Positions 45,901 to 55,600 of a stretch of 64,000 bases of DNA are shown here, piece after piece. Position 1 is the first letter of the stretch; the number at the start of each line of letters is the position of its first letter. The notes below the pieces were generated by a model. The model saw only the letters and a list, made by a program, of their open reading frames with translations, was not told where the DNA came from and made no database searches. Position numbers and translations under genes: made by a program. Source of the DNA: Holacanthus passer (lineage: Eukaryota > Chordata > Actinopteri > Pomacanthidae); NCBI GenBank assembly GCA_025331565.1, contig JAFREQ010000025.1, forward strand, positions 2,108,001 through 2,172,000, read 5' to 3'.

Positions 45901-48900
45901 TCATATTTCAATATCCTTTCCAACAATCACCAATACGTGTCATTCTGTATGTTTTCATAGAGATTATATATAGTTTTCCAGATCTGTGTAGAAACCCTGA
46001 TTATATGCTCACCTATCTGGCTGTTTCTGTCACTTTCATGCTGCGTAGAATCAGACTCATTGAGTTTGTCTTGGAGCTGTCGGACCAGATCATCCTCTGT
46101 GTCCATGATATTCAGGTCCTCGTCCTCGTGCCGGTCCCCTTCGTCCTCCTCATCCTCACTGGAGCTGCTGATGTCGTTGAAGATCTCCCTTAATTCGTCA
46201 CGCTGGACTGGCCATGCAGAAACACACATTAATGTTATTAACATGGACACAAAGATGGAAACGAGCAAGACTCTAACACTTGCTTGGGTTGGATTTAGGG
46301 TACAGACACTTCAGGCTAGTGAGAAACATGAGAAGATGTTTGGAATATGGTCTTATGTGACATAAACTAGGTATGATTAATGTGGTCACCCAGCCTACTC
46401 ATGATGTTGTGAACAGTTTCTTACATAGCAAAGAAAGACTGTGTATTCACATAGTAAATCAGTGAGTCTTTGTTTCACTACTACTACATTTTTTAAAAGA
46501 ATTTGAAAAGAAATATTAGTCGTGCCAGTCACGCACACATCACTGCCTATAAGTGCCAGCACATTTGCACTGTGCACTCTGAGCAGGGAAGGTCCTCTAG
46601 TGAGTCTAGCAGCAAAAAAAACTTAAGGCCAAAGAGTAACAAATGCTTGGGTGTGCTACATTTCCATTTCAAACCACTGGGGCAGAGGCTATCAAGAGTG
46701 ACAAGGGTGGTGTGCGTGTTCAAAATGAAGAGGGAAACCTTTGCTGTTGAGAGGAGGAGAGTATCAAAGAAATCATTGTACAACAGTCAGGTCAATCGCT
46801 AGAGCTATCTGTGCCACTTCAAAGTAACTGCACATTTTTAGAACAAAAAAAGACAGGCCTTGTTTTTTCAACATTCAAAATGACATTATAGATTTGAATC
46901 AGGAGAGACCTTGTACTGTAGAGCTTGATCAATAAATCAGCCTATTTTAGCTCATTGCGGATTTATCAGCATCAACATGTATGTCAGTAACAAGGAATTT
47001 CATTACAGAAGTGCTGAAGATACATATGAGATAGCTTAGACAGCAACTTTCACAGTCTTTTGTTGCTCCTAAGTTGATGAGTGGATGAGTCAAACATCAA
47101 ATATATTGTCTTTGCATTGTTTATAATTGAGTATATGTCAAAAAGGATTAGTAAATTATCACATTCTGTTCCACTTATGTTTAACACAGCATCCCAACTT
47201 TTTTGGAATCATGGCGGTATCCCTTTTGCTGAGTGGCGGAACCAGCATGCTAACAAAGCCTAACAAAAGTTATTCCTGATGATTTACTAATGAAAAACGT
47301 TTCACTTACCAGAGGAACCATGACCCATCTTGTGTCCCGAGGTGCCAGGTGAGGTGTCCAGGTTGGCCAGGGAGCCGTGCTGATCTGCTTCTTTGGACTC
47401 ATCCTCTGCTATGATTTCCCATCCTGAATGTCGTGGGTTAAGGTCAACATACCCTCAAAAAGCCTGATGGTCTTTCAAAACTCTCACTTTCCACAAACTG
47501 GTCTTTGAAGTATACTTGAAAGGTAAAAACCAGATGAAACGCCACAGGAACTGCCATAACTTTAACATTCATTAGTGTATCATGGTTATGTCTGCAACTG
47601 CACGCAAACGCTACAACTATAATTAGAATCCAGATTCACTGTGACCAACTAAGCAATGATAATGAACAGTCCATCTCAATTAACACACAGCAAGCAGCCA
47701 CTCAAAGAGGCCCTGCTGTGCTCTTATTCTGTCAGGCAAGTTTAGAGTTTCATTAGAGCACTAATAGCCTCCTTGCAAAGTGCATCTCACTCACAAAGAC
47801 ATTAGACAAAGTCAAGTCAGGTGAGCCAGGCAGGAGTCAGGACACCTGCTTGGGCCTTAGATCAACCTAGTTTGAATGTTAGATAGATAGATAAAAGACA
47901 AAAGAATATTAACTATTTGATGCTTCTTGAAAGCTAAAGTCATGGCTGGGGGTTAGCTTTCCATCTGATTCTACATTGCATGCTGTTGCTTGCTGTTATG
48001 AGATAAACACGAGTGTTGTTTTGCCTTGTTACACAACTGGTTAATTAGCTTTTTAGGCTTTGCAAAGCAGACATGCAGAATAGTTGTAGGTGTCTAAAAG
48101 GATACGGACACTGACAGCCTCGGCATCTGTGCTCAGCAATCGCTTCACCTCCTTTTCCACATCAGGTGATTCAATGTACTGCGGGAGAGAAAAAAAGAGA
48201 TTAGGTTACATGTAGTGTTAGCAGCATCTTTCTCGCTCTCTTCCTTTGTCTTTCTCTCTCTCTCGCTCGCACGCACACAATCAGAATCACATTCACACAC
48301 ACACACACACAAAGGTAGCAGCTGGCCGCATGCCAGGAAGCACATTAGCGATTAAAAACAGAAGGGGCCAAATCAATATGGCTCGGCTCTGCATCTTCAG
48401 GAAGATTTATTCCAAAGACAAAGTAGAAGTGTAGTGCTCAAGCACACTCGCTTTCACTTTGATCAAAGTAATAGTGAAATTGCTTTTTTTTTGCATGCCT
48501 TTGGGGCAAACTAAGATGGAAGGGCTTTATTTATATGTAAATCTTAGTTTTCATGTCCTGTTGGAAGAGAGCCGAAGAAAGCGATGGATCATCAGACAGG
48601 ATGAGACTGATGTGAAAGGGGAGGTGGAGAGCTCAAGGAGAAATGAAAATGCCAAAACCTTCTTTTTCGCAGTCTTCCGAAATCTTCTCTTGCGTGTGTT
48701 CTTCAGAGGACAGGTAACTGGAGACCAAAACAACAGGATTAGTGGAGTCAAAATGGCTCAATCAGCTGTGGAGAGCAAACGATGCTTCCTGAATTGCTGA
48801 ACTGCTACTTTTCAGCAGTAACGGCTCAAAAAGCTGCTGTGTGTAGATATTTGTCTACTTACTGCCGTGGTTCCAAACGAATTTCTTGTCCTTGTCTTTG

Positions 48901-51071
48901 TCCTTCTTCTTGCTCTTGGGGTCGGTGCCAGTTGGCTCCTCTAAAGGAGGGTAAAGGTCTCCATCTAGTGTACACACCAGCATCTAGCCCATGGATACAA
49001 AAAGGAACGGTAAATTACTCTGCATTCTGCTGACTAATATTGTTGCAGTATAATATTATAACACACAAGAAAGGCAGAGACAGTATGTCAGTTTTAATGT
49101 AAATGTTACAATATGTAAAAAAAAACAAAAAAAACAACAACTTTTAATTACACCACCGCAGTGTTTTACCTGGCAGACATCAGCAGTCTTGTAAAATGTC
49201 TTCTTGTCCACTGTTTTCAGAGATTCAATCATACAGGGCAGGTCCACCAGTTTGCAGGCCAGAGGGACACGGTCCACTCTCACTATGCCATGTCGACCAT
49301 CAGCTACAAATAAGATGGACGTCGTGATTAATTATAATGAGATGCGTATGACACAATAACCACTGTCATTAAGACTCTGCAGTCACTGGTAAGTTGAAAA
49401 ACAGAGAGTACAAATGCAGGTGCTGTTAGATTCTAATGTTTGTGAACGAAAATAGGTCAGTAGTGCTAGTATGGAGAATCAGTGCATCCCTAATTAGAAA
49501 CTGCAAAGAACATTTTAGTTTCACTGTAGAAATATTTACATTTTATAAGTTTAAAAAAAGGACTGGATTTCAAATGAGTAACCTGACAGCTTTCATATTA
49601 AATGAACTGTCAGACAAATTCAATCAGTGTGTGAAGAGTCATCAGTCAGTCAGACATAAATACCAGAAATAAGACTACTGATAAACAAGCTTACGGTGCA
49701 ACTCAATGGTGAGTCTGTCTTTCATGTTCATACTGCTTGACTGGGCAATCCTTCTTACTGTTGAGGCGTACTCCTGTAAAAGAGAAAAAAATCAATCCAC
49801 ATCATTTTCAACAAATGGTCACATTAAATTTTGTAGAAATGACTGGTTTTAGTCTCTTTAGTCAGTCTCACCGAAGGAAGTCTCAGGATAAACTGGCTCT
49901 CCAACTCATAAGGAGCATCCTCCTTATTCTTGGAGCCGACTTTCCCGACTGGAATATATAATATATGTATTTATGAAAGTACAATGTGAACAATACACAA
50001 AGTGAAAGTTTCAATATTAAAGAGAGGGATCCAAAAGCAATACAATATGTAACTGCTAGGATGGTCTGGCGTTTTGAAATTTTCAACTTATATTTCTGAG
50101 CTTTTGAGGCCCTACACTCTCACTAGGTCTCATGAAACACCTCTAACCGCTGCTAACATCTCAAGAAAAACACTAAAACCAAAGTGCAGCTTGTATCTGC
50201 TGTTAAGAAAAGCAACTTCCTCAGAGACCAATTTAGAGTAAATTCACTCACAATTCTTTTTAAGAACGTTTAATGGTCATCATATCTTTATGTTGTGTCT
50301 CTTAAATTATTTCAAATTCAAACTTCTTTCACATTTTGATGTCTGTGTCATAATATTTATATTGGGTGTTTGTTCTGCATAGTTATTGGTCATATTATAC
50401 ATTAAGTACATAGAACATCTTCTCAGCATACTACATCAAGTATATTTCACAATATAAACAGATATCTCAAATGTTTTGGTTTATTACATTGGAAACTTGA
50501 CATTTAATTCCCGGTTGTAAATAACAAAGTAGTCAAACTCAAAGGTTTTCTCAAACACCATCACTGTATAAGATAAGACAAACCTTTATTCGTCCCTCAG
50601 TGGTGAAATTTGCTATGTAATATAATTTATATAATTTTGAATATGAAGAACAGATAACACTATCATGGCCTCTATAAAAAAATTATCTTTAAGTTCATTA
50701 AAAGACTCTAGGCTCAGTTACCAATATTTAGCCGATATAAATGTAAGTGTATGAACTAGGACCAGCTAAGTTTACTCATCTATTACAGCTTGTGAAACGT
50801 TAAAGTTAAGCTAATGTAGCAGAGTAAAAGCAAACTGCGTATAATGCTGCAAACAAACTTCATAAAACAGCTACAAACCTTGAATTTAGAACACTTCTGC
50901 TTACATCTTGCAGCAACTAAATCCTAGTTATTTTATTTTTATCGTAATTAATTTATCATAACACAAACTGAACGAGCAAAGGCGGCATGTTTACAAAACA
51001 GAGAGCTAGCTATCGTTAGCTCAGGCAAAAAAAAGAGAGGCATTTAACGTACCTTTCAGTTTAGACGTCAT
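42936..51071 (-). CDS. taf7: TAF7, TFIID subunit 7 (12 exons, 362 aa)
   Basis: Complete spliced gene, 1089 coding nt. Residues 1-32 lead into ELESQFILRLP. Residues 33-163 form the TAFII55 domain (DRLTIELHPDGRHGIVRVDR, VDLPCMIESLKTVDKKTFYK, GDLYPPLEEP, KKFVWNHGI, RKRRFRKTAKKK). Residues 164-225 hold YIESPDVEKEVKRLLSTDAE and RWEIIAEDE, followed by an acidic Ser/Glu region (FNDISSSSEDEEDEGDRHED). The C-terminus is a coiled coil ending LDSLIEK. TAF7 is a nuclear TFIID subunit that binds TAF1 and restrains its acetyltransferase. Human TAF7 is 349 residues and intronless, a retrocopy; its multi-exon relative TAF7L adjoins DRP2. This gene sits near drp2, so it corresponds to that parental locus. One intron (47424-48105) is U12-type. 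Confidence 0.95.
43346..43405 (-). CDS. taf7: taf7 exon 11
   Basis: 60 nt, acceptor tcccgcag, donor GTAAGA. Encodes NRFQALLDEIIQQEEREMEQ, in phase 0 at both ends. Confidence 0.94.
43995..44107 (-). CDS. taf7: taf7 exon 10 (coiled coil)
   Basis: 113 nt, acceptor ccctgcag, donor GTAAGC. Encodes MEYQVQINSVKAKLQETRAR and LIMKVENQALK, a C-terminal coiled coil shared with TAF7 and TAF7L. Confidence 0.94.
45668..45880. repeat. related dispersed repeat in taf7 intron
   Basis: 'aattaatcaattcattgttt' followed by 'ataaaatcacagaaaatct' resembles the 41183 and 54160 copies. Diverged. Confidence 0.5.
46013..46207 (-). CDS. taf7: taf7 exon 9
   Basis: 195 nt, acceptor tggccag, donor GTGAGC. Encodes QRDELREIFNDISSSSEDEE, an acidic run, and LVRQLQDKLNESDS. 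Confidence 0.95.
47041..47213 (-). mobile_element. MITE-like element, copy C (internal deletion)
   Basis: Reverse-oriented copy of the 6741 family in a taf7 U2-type intron. It keeps 'aacacagcatcccaactttt' and the 'caaacatcaaatatattgtc' segment but lacks the middle. Confidence 0.75.
47310..47423 (-). CDS. taf7: taf7 exon 8
   Basis: 114 nt, acceptor cattcag, donor GTAAGT. Encodes WEIIAEDESKEADQHGSLAN then a Gly/Ser linker. The split codon with exon 7 makes the conserved Arg of VRWEIIAEDE. Confidence 0.93.
47424..48105 (-). other. taf7: U12-type (GT-AG) intron of taf7
   Basis: 682-nt intron. The donor on the - strand is GTATCCTTTT, matching the minor-spliceosome consensus. The branch site GACCTTAAC (47437-47445) places the branch A at 47438, 14 nt before the end of the AG acceptor. 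The joined codon restores VRWEIIAEDE. Confidence 0.88.
48106..48178 (-). CDS. taf7: taf7 exon 7 (followed by U12-type intron)
   Basis: 73 nt, acceptor cccgcag. Encodes YIESPDVEKEVKRLLSTDAE then AVSV. The donor is GTATCCTTTT, the U12-type consensus. Confidence 0.94.
48291..48310. repeat. (CA)n microsatellite
   Basis: About nine CA units in a taf7 intron. Confidence 0.85.
48659..48717 (-). CDS. taf7: taf7 exon 6
   Basis: 59 nt, acceptor tctccag. Encodes TCPLKNTRKRRFRKTAKKK. The donor is GTTTTG, a poor match to consensus, but the protein boundary before YIESPD leaves no better choice. Confidence 0.88.
48863..48983 (-). CDS. taf7: taf7 exon 5
   Basis: 121 nt, acceptor gggctag, donor GTAAGT. 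Encodes MLVCTLDGDLYPPLEEP, a Lys/Asp-rich run, and KKFVWNHG. Confidence 0.95.
49170..49303 (-). CDS. taf7: taf7 exon 4
   Basis: 134 nt, acceptor tttgtag, donor GTAAAA. Encodes DGRHGIVRVDRVPLACKLVD, LPCMIESLKTVDKKTFYKTA and DVCQ, the heart of the TAFII55 domain. Confidence 0.96.
49695..49773 (-). CDS. taf7: taf7 exon 3
   Basis: 79 nt, acceptor tttacag, donor GTAAGC. Encodes EYASTVRRIAQSSSMNMKDR then LTIELH. Confidence 0.95.
49872..49948 (-). CDS. taf7: taf7 exon 2
   Basis: 77 nt, acceptor attccag, donor GTGAGA. Encodes GKVGSKNKEDAPYELESQF then ILRLPS, the conserved TAF7 start. Confidence 0.95.
50568..50613 (-). mobile_element. LINE-type 3' tail
   Basis: On the - strand reads GGGACGAATAAAGG then a TCTTATC tail, the same ending as the copy at 54776. 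This resembles L2/CR1-type LINE 3' ends; the body is missing. Confidence 0.55.
51053..51071 (-). CDS. taf7: taf7 exon 1 (start codon)
   Basis: 19 coding nt, MTSKLK plus one base, then donor GTACGT. Its split codon joins exon 2 as Val. A at -3 gives a fair start context. The short exon makes it less certain than the others. Confidence 0.8.
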
Positions 51072-52351
51072 CTTCGTTCGTGTGATTTGGACGGCGCAGA
51101 TGCATAAACGAGCTAAATATTTAAGAAAACACGCAGAAAGGCAGAATAAATATACTGGTCTTAAGTCAATACAGCTCAGCTACTCGAAGTAAAGACAGCG
51201 GCGGTCGAGACAAGAGCTGCTGGGTAGACTCGTGCTACATTCAGGTTCTCCTCGGAACTTGTCCAACTAACGTTCCAGGATGTTTAAGTATCTATGTCAC
51301 AGGGTAATATCCTTGCGGACTACTCACTGTAACTCTGTTAAATATGTTGAATAAATCCTTGTGATAGGATAATTATGTGACTTGCATTTTTTTGTACTTA
51401 TTTTTTGATTGTCGGTGCTGTTGTTGTGGGTCACTGCAGTGGTTGATACTTGTCTTTAACTGCAATGTCTTTTGTTGTTGTTGTGTTTGTCTGACAATTG
51501 CAACAGACACAACAGTGCATAAATATGTTATATTGTTTAGAAATAATTACAAAACTGGCAATGTGTAAGTATAGTTATATGAAATTTACCCACTAGAAAA
51601 CAATAATTTCCGATTATTGAGAATGTGACATAATTTCAAGTCTCTTATGTTATATCGCGAGACTTGCTACACGGACGAGTTTTAGAAGTGAAAATGGTGA
51701 TTCTTAAATATCACATATTTAGCAAAAATAGTAAAATTGTAGTCAGCTGGGTTTTTTTTTTGCATAGCTTAGCTATATGTGTTGTTAGTGAAACAAAACC
51801 GTCATGACAAAAACACCATGAGCAAAATGGGAATCTTCTACATTGCTTTATATTAATCATTAAATTGTAATCCCTCATATGAACCAAGCTTATCAACATA
51901 ACAGGAATAAATAAGAAATAATTTGGCTTTTTTATTTCACGCCTCTCATTCACTTCCTGTTCAGAATCGTGAAAATCGGAGATTTCAAAATAAGAGTTCT
52001 CAGTTAGAAGTAGTTCAATCACCTATGGAAATACTCGGTGAAAAACGACTAAATTTGTACACTTGTTAATGCACAAGTCGTATAAATTACACACAATGTG
52101 TTAGGAAAAGATTTGCCTGTCAGGGTTCATTTCAACAAACAACATCATCCCACGGTGCTTTTACATCGAAATAAACATTGTACAGTTGTTTAAAAAAGTA
52201 AAAAAAAAGTAGTTTTCACTTCCGGGCCGGAATCGATTCCTTGTTTCTGTCGTCTTTCTGCTCCCTCCTCTCCTCTCCCCCCCAGTTCGTGAATAATATC
52301 CGCACAAAGTTTGCTGTCATCTACGAAGACATTGCCACGTTTGAAGGCGCC
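51072..52351. promoter_or_regulatory. divergent taf7 / slc9a6 intergenic region
   Basis: 1.28 kb between the two start codons. CACTTCCGGG at 52217-52226 is an ETS/GABPA-type site, 126 nt before the slc9a6 ATG. TCGCGAGA at 51655-51662 is part of the TCTCGCGAGA promoter motif. No TATA box stands out near either gene. It may be a shared promoter or two separate ones; transcription starts are not visible. Confidence 0.5.
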
Positions 52352-52643
52352 ATGGTGTTGACGGTGAGTGTCGGCGGTGTGTGGAGGGCGACCCGGACGC
52401 TGTGGCTGCTGCTGCTGGTCAGCCTGTCTGTGTGCATCTGTGTGTGCCGAGCAGCATCGGCTCAGGAGGACAGTGCCATGGAGAACATCGTTACAGAGAA
52501 AAAGGCTGAGGAGAGCCACAGGCAGGACAGCGCAGACCTGCTCATCTTCATCCTCCTCCTCACCCTCACCATCCTGACCATCTGGCTCTTCAAACACCGG
52601 CGCTTCAGGTTCCTGCACGAAACTGGACTGGCGATGATTTATG
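52352..52643 (+). CDS. slc9a6: slc9a6 exon 1 (start codon)
   Basis: 292 nt, donor GTGAGA. Encodes the signal-like segment, EKKAEESHRQDSADLL, the first membrane helix and FRFLHETGLAMIY. Confidence 0.94.
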
Positions 52644-55600
52644 GTGAGATGCTCCAGCGTGACTGAGAGACGCCATCAGTGGTGGTACTTTCACGCCGCA
52701 CTCAGGATTAGATTTTAAATGCATATGCAATATCATTCTTGCCACCCTTGCTGTAAATTACTGAGCATTTTAGTGCATGTTGGCAGCAGGATGCTCCAGC
52801 TTATTTACAACAGTATCAACAGCTTGTCTGCACCCAGCTTGGTCTTCAATAAAACATCCATGCCACTAAGTATTTTAGGCCCCCTGAGGAAACTAATGTA
52901 GCATGAAAAAGCCAGCCCAAAAGTTCACTTCTGAATTTTCACTTCTCTAAGGCCAAGAGTGGATGTGCTGGAAATAGAGCAGGTTGTACAATATGTGATT
53001 GACTTCTCTCTCTGATACCAACACAAACCCTTTCTACACCTGGCTGGACAAACACTGGCCTATCATCGTTTTGCTTTCACTTCATGTGGAGGGTGGCATC
53101 TCTTGAGAGTTGATAAAAATGATAGTCTGAATAGATTAGAAGTTGGTCACATTGTTGTAGAGTCATGGTCCATTTTGTATTTACAATGGCTTGTTTCAGT
53201 AATTTCTAAACCCCCTGCACCTACTCCCATAGGTGACCTTTGCTGCCTGATGGGCCTTTTTCACAGCAGACATTTTGACATGTCATAGTAGGAGTTGTAC
53301 TTCATACCAACAACAATGCCTGTACACGTATCAGCTCCAGGTTTTGTGCATATTGGCTCAATGACTTGGTTTACTGGAGTCATCAATAACAGAAGTAGCT
53401 TTTCCTGCTTGATAAGTTAAGTGATAAACACCACTTAGAGAGACAGGGCCTGTAAAAACTGTGCTTGATCTGCTACACTTCCTGGTTAGTTTTGTTGTAC
53501 CTGTGTGATATCAGCTTCACTGATTTCCTTCCTGACTTTTGGTGCAGTGCCTTAAACAAGTTTTCATCACATCACACATACTGTAATGTTCCTGATGTGT
53601 ATCTGACAAGGCAATGAATTCTCAAATTGATGTTTTTAAGACTTCAATTTCATACCATAAGCTGAGGTTATGCTATTTAGTTTGGCTTTGTGAGGCTAAG
53701 AATATTACTTTTTCTCTCTATTTTATTCACAAAATGATCCTGCTGAAACATTAGATGGCCCTCTGCAATTTTAGGTAGCCCCAGAATTAGAATCATGACC
53801 AACCAACATGGTATCTTGTGGCATCTCTTCATTGATTTTGCCCTCCTTGATTCAACATTAACTAAATCTGCCCACTGTATCCTCTTTGTCTTGCCTCTTT
53901 CCCCAGGCCTTCTTGTTGGCGTGGTCTTGCGTTACGGCATCCATGTTCCCCGGGACATCAGCAACATCACGCTGAGCTGTCCTGTTAATGCCAGCCCGGC
54001 CACACTGCTGATCAATGTCAGCGGTAAATTCTACGAGTACACTCTGAAAGGAGAGATCAGTGCCAACGAGGTGGACGACGTACAAGATAATGAGATGCTG
54101 CGAAAGGTACAGGCCACCATGTTATTGTCATAATAAGCATAATAAGTAGTGCCGAATCAATGAGTTGATGCGTTGATTAGTCAACTGACAGCAAATTCTT
54201 GCAAACTATTTTGGAACTGCTAATCTTTTTATGTATATATATTGCACATACTTATATAATTTTATAGACAAAATTTTCAACAAATTATTTGAAAAAATCC
54301 TTGTCAGATTAATTGATAATGGAAATAATCATTAGTTGCATTCTTAATGAAATATATTATTGGGTGTTATATTTGTATGTACCACAACTTCTGCATTCTT
54401 TATATCAAATATGTCTTCTTTGAATTACAGAATCAAGTTATGCATTCTATTCTTAGATAAAAAAAAAAAGACTTTTACAAAAAGGGTTCAGTGTAAGCTT
54501 AAAAGCTCATTACTTAAAATAAGTGGCCGAATGTTGCTCTCGATGAAAGAAAACAGACAGATGCTCTTTGCCTGCTCTTTGCCTGAGGCACCTCGCTTGA
54601 ACTCTTTGGAGCTGTGGTCATGTGCTGGTGATATTTGTACCAAAAAAAATAAGCCACAGAGGCTGTGGGCCTTCAAGTTTTGGCATTGTGTGTCATTGGT
54701 TGAGGTTTGTTTACCATCAGATGTTTTCTATTAAGAATTAACCCTAACCCGTCATACAATCATCTTTTTGTAAATTTTGTAAGTTTCCCCACTGTGGGAC
54801 GAATAAAGGTTTATCTTATCTTATCTTATCTTTTTGCATACCACACTGATCTAGATTTACAAGTAAAAACTGATCACGTGTTTCTGTCTGCCTGTGTATA
54901 GAAACTGACCCCATTTCCCATCTCATCATGTTACTATTATAACAACAATTTGTTGATTGTCCTGGAAGCTACTTTATGCTGTCCCACATATCATTTATGA
55001 TTAATTAATCTATTCAATTTTACAGTAATGCAACAGTCTAGAAGTATGCATTGAAACATTTTTTGTGTATTCCTAATTCTAGTGATTCAAAACGGGAATT
55101 ACCTCCACCAAGGAGGTTATGTTTTATTTCGGTTTGTTTGTTTGTTTGTCTGTATGTCATCAGGATTACGGAAAAACTACAACCCTAATTTTCATGAGAC
55201 TTGGTGGAAGTGTGTAACATGGGCCAAGCAAAAAACTATTACATTTGAGGGCACATCTGAATCACAGGGCGGATACTCTAAATTTGACTTTGGTTAACAT
55301 TGTGAGATAGGACATTTGACCACGGCAGAATATATGCTATACATCCCAAGTATTCAGTGATGACAAAACATCGCCAATTATAGAAATACAATGACTCCAG
55401 TGTTGCGGTCAAATAATCTTTTTTGCTTAGGACGGTTCCTAACTGGGAGAAATGACTTAAGTATCAAAGTGACAGCCATCATAAGAGCTAATCAAATTCT
55501 TTAAATTCTTCTAATCTGCTTTGGTGTAGGGTACACTGGACAATCCCTTACGAAAGGACTGGAGATAATGCCATCCCACTCTTCCTTGTAGCAAAAACAT

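Larger units (their letters stand above)
43406..51052 (-). other. taf7 introns: content survey
   Basis: Introns hold a MITE-like copy (47041-47213), a dispersed repeat (45668-45880) and a LINE-type tail (50568-50613), all listed. Short open frames elsewhere look random; I saw no nested gene or RNA. Confidence 0.6.

Noticed and set aside
52241..52351. In-frame upstream extension of slc9a6
   Set aside because: It begins at TTG, not ATG, and the peptide has no NHE6 similarity; ATG at 52352 has an ideal context.
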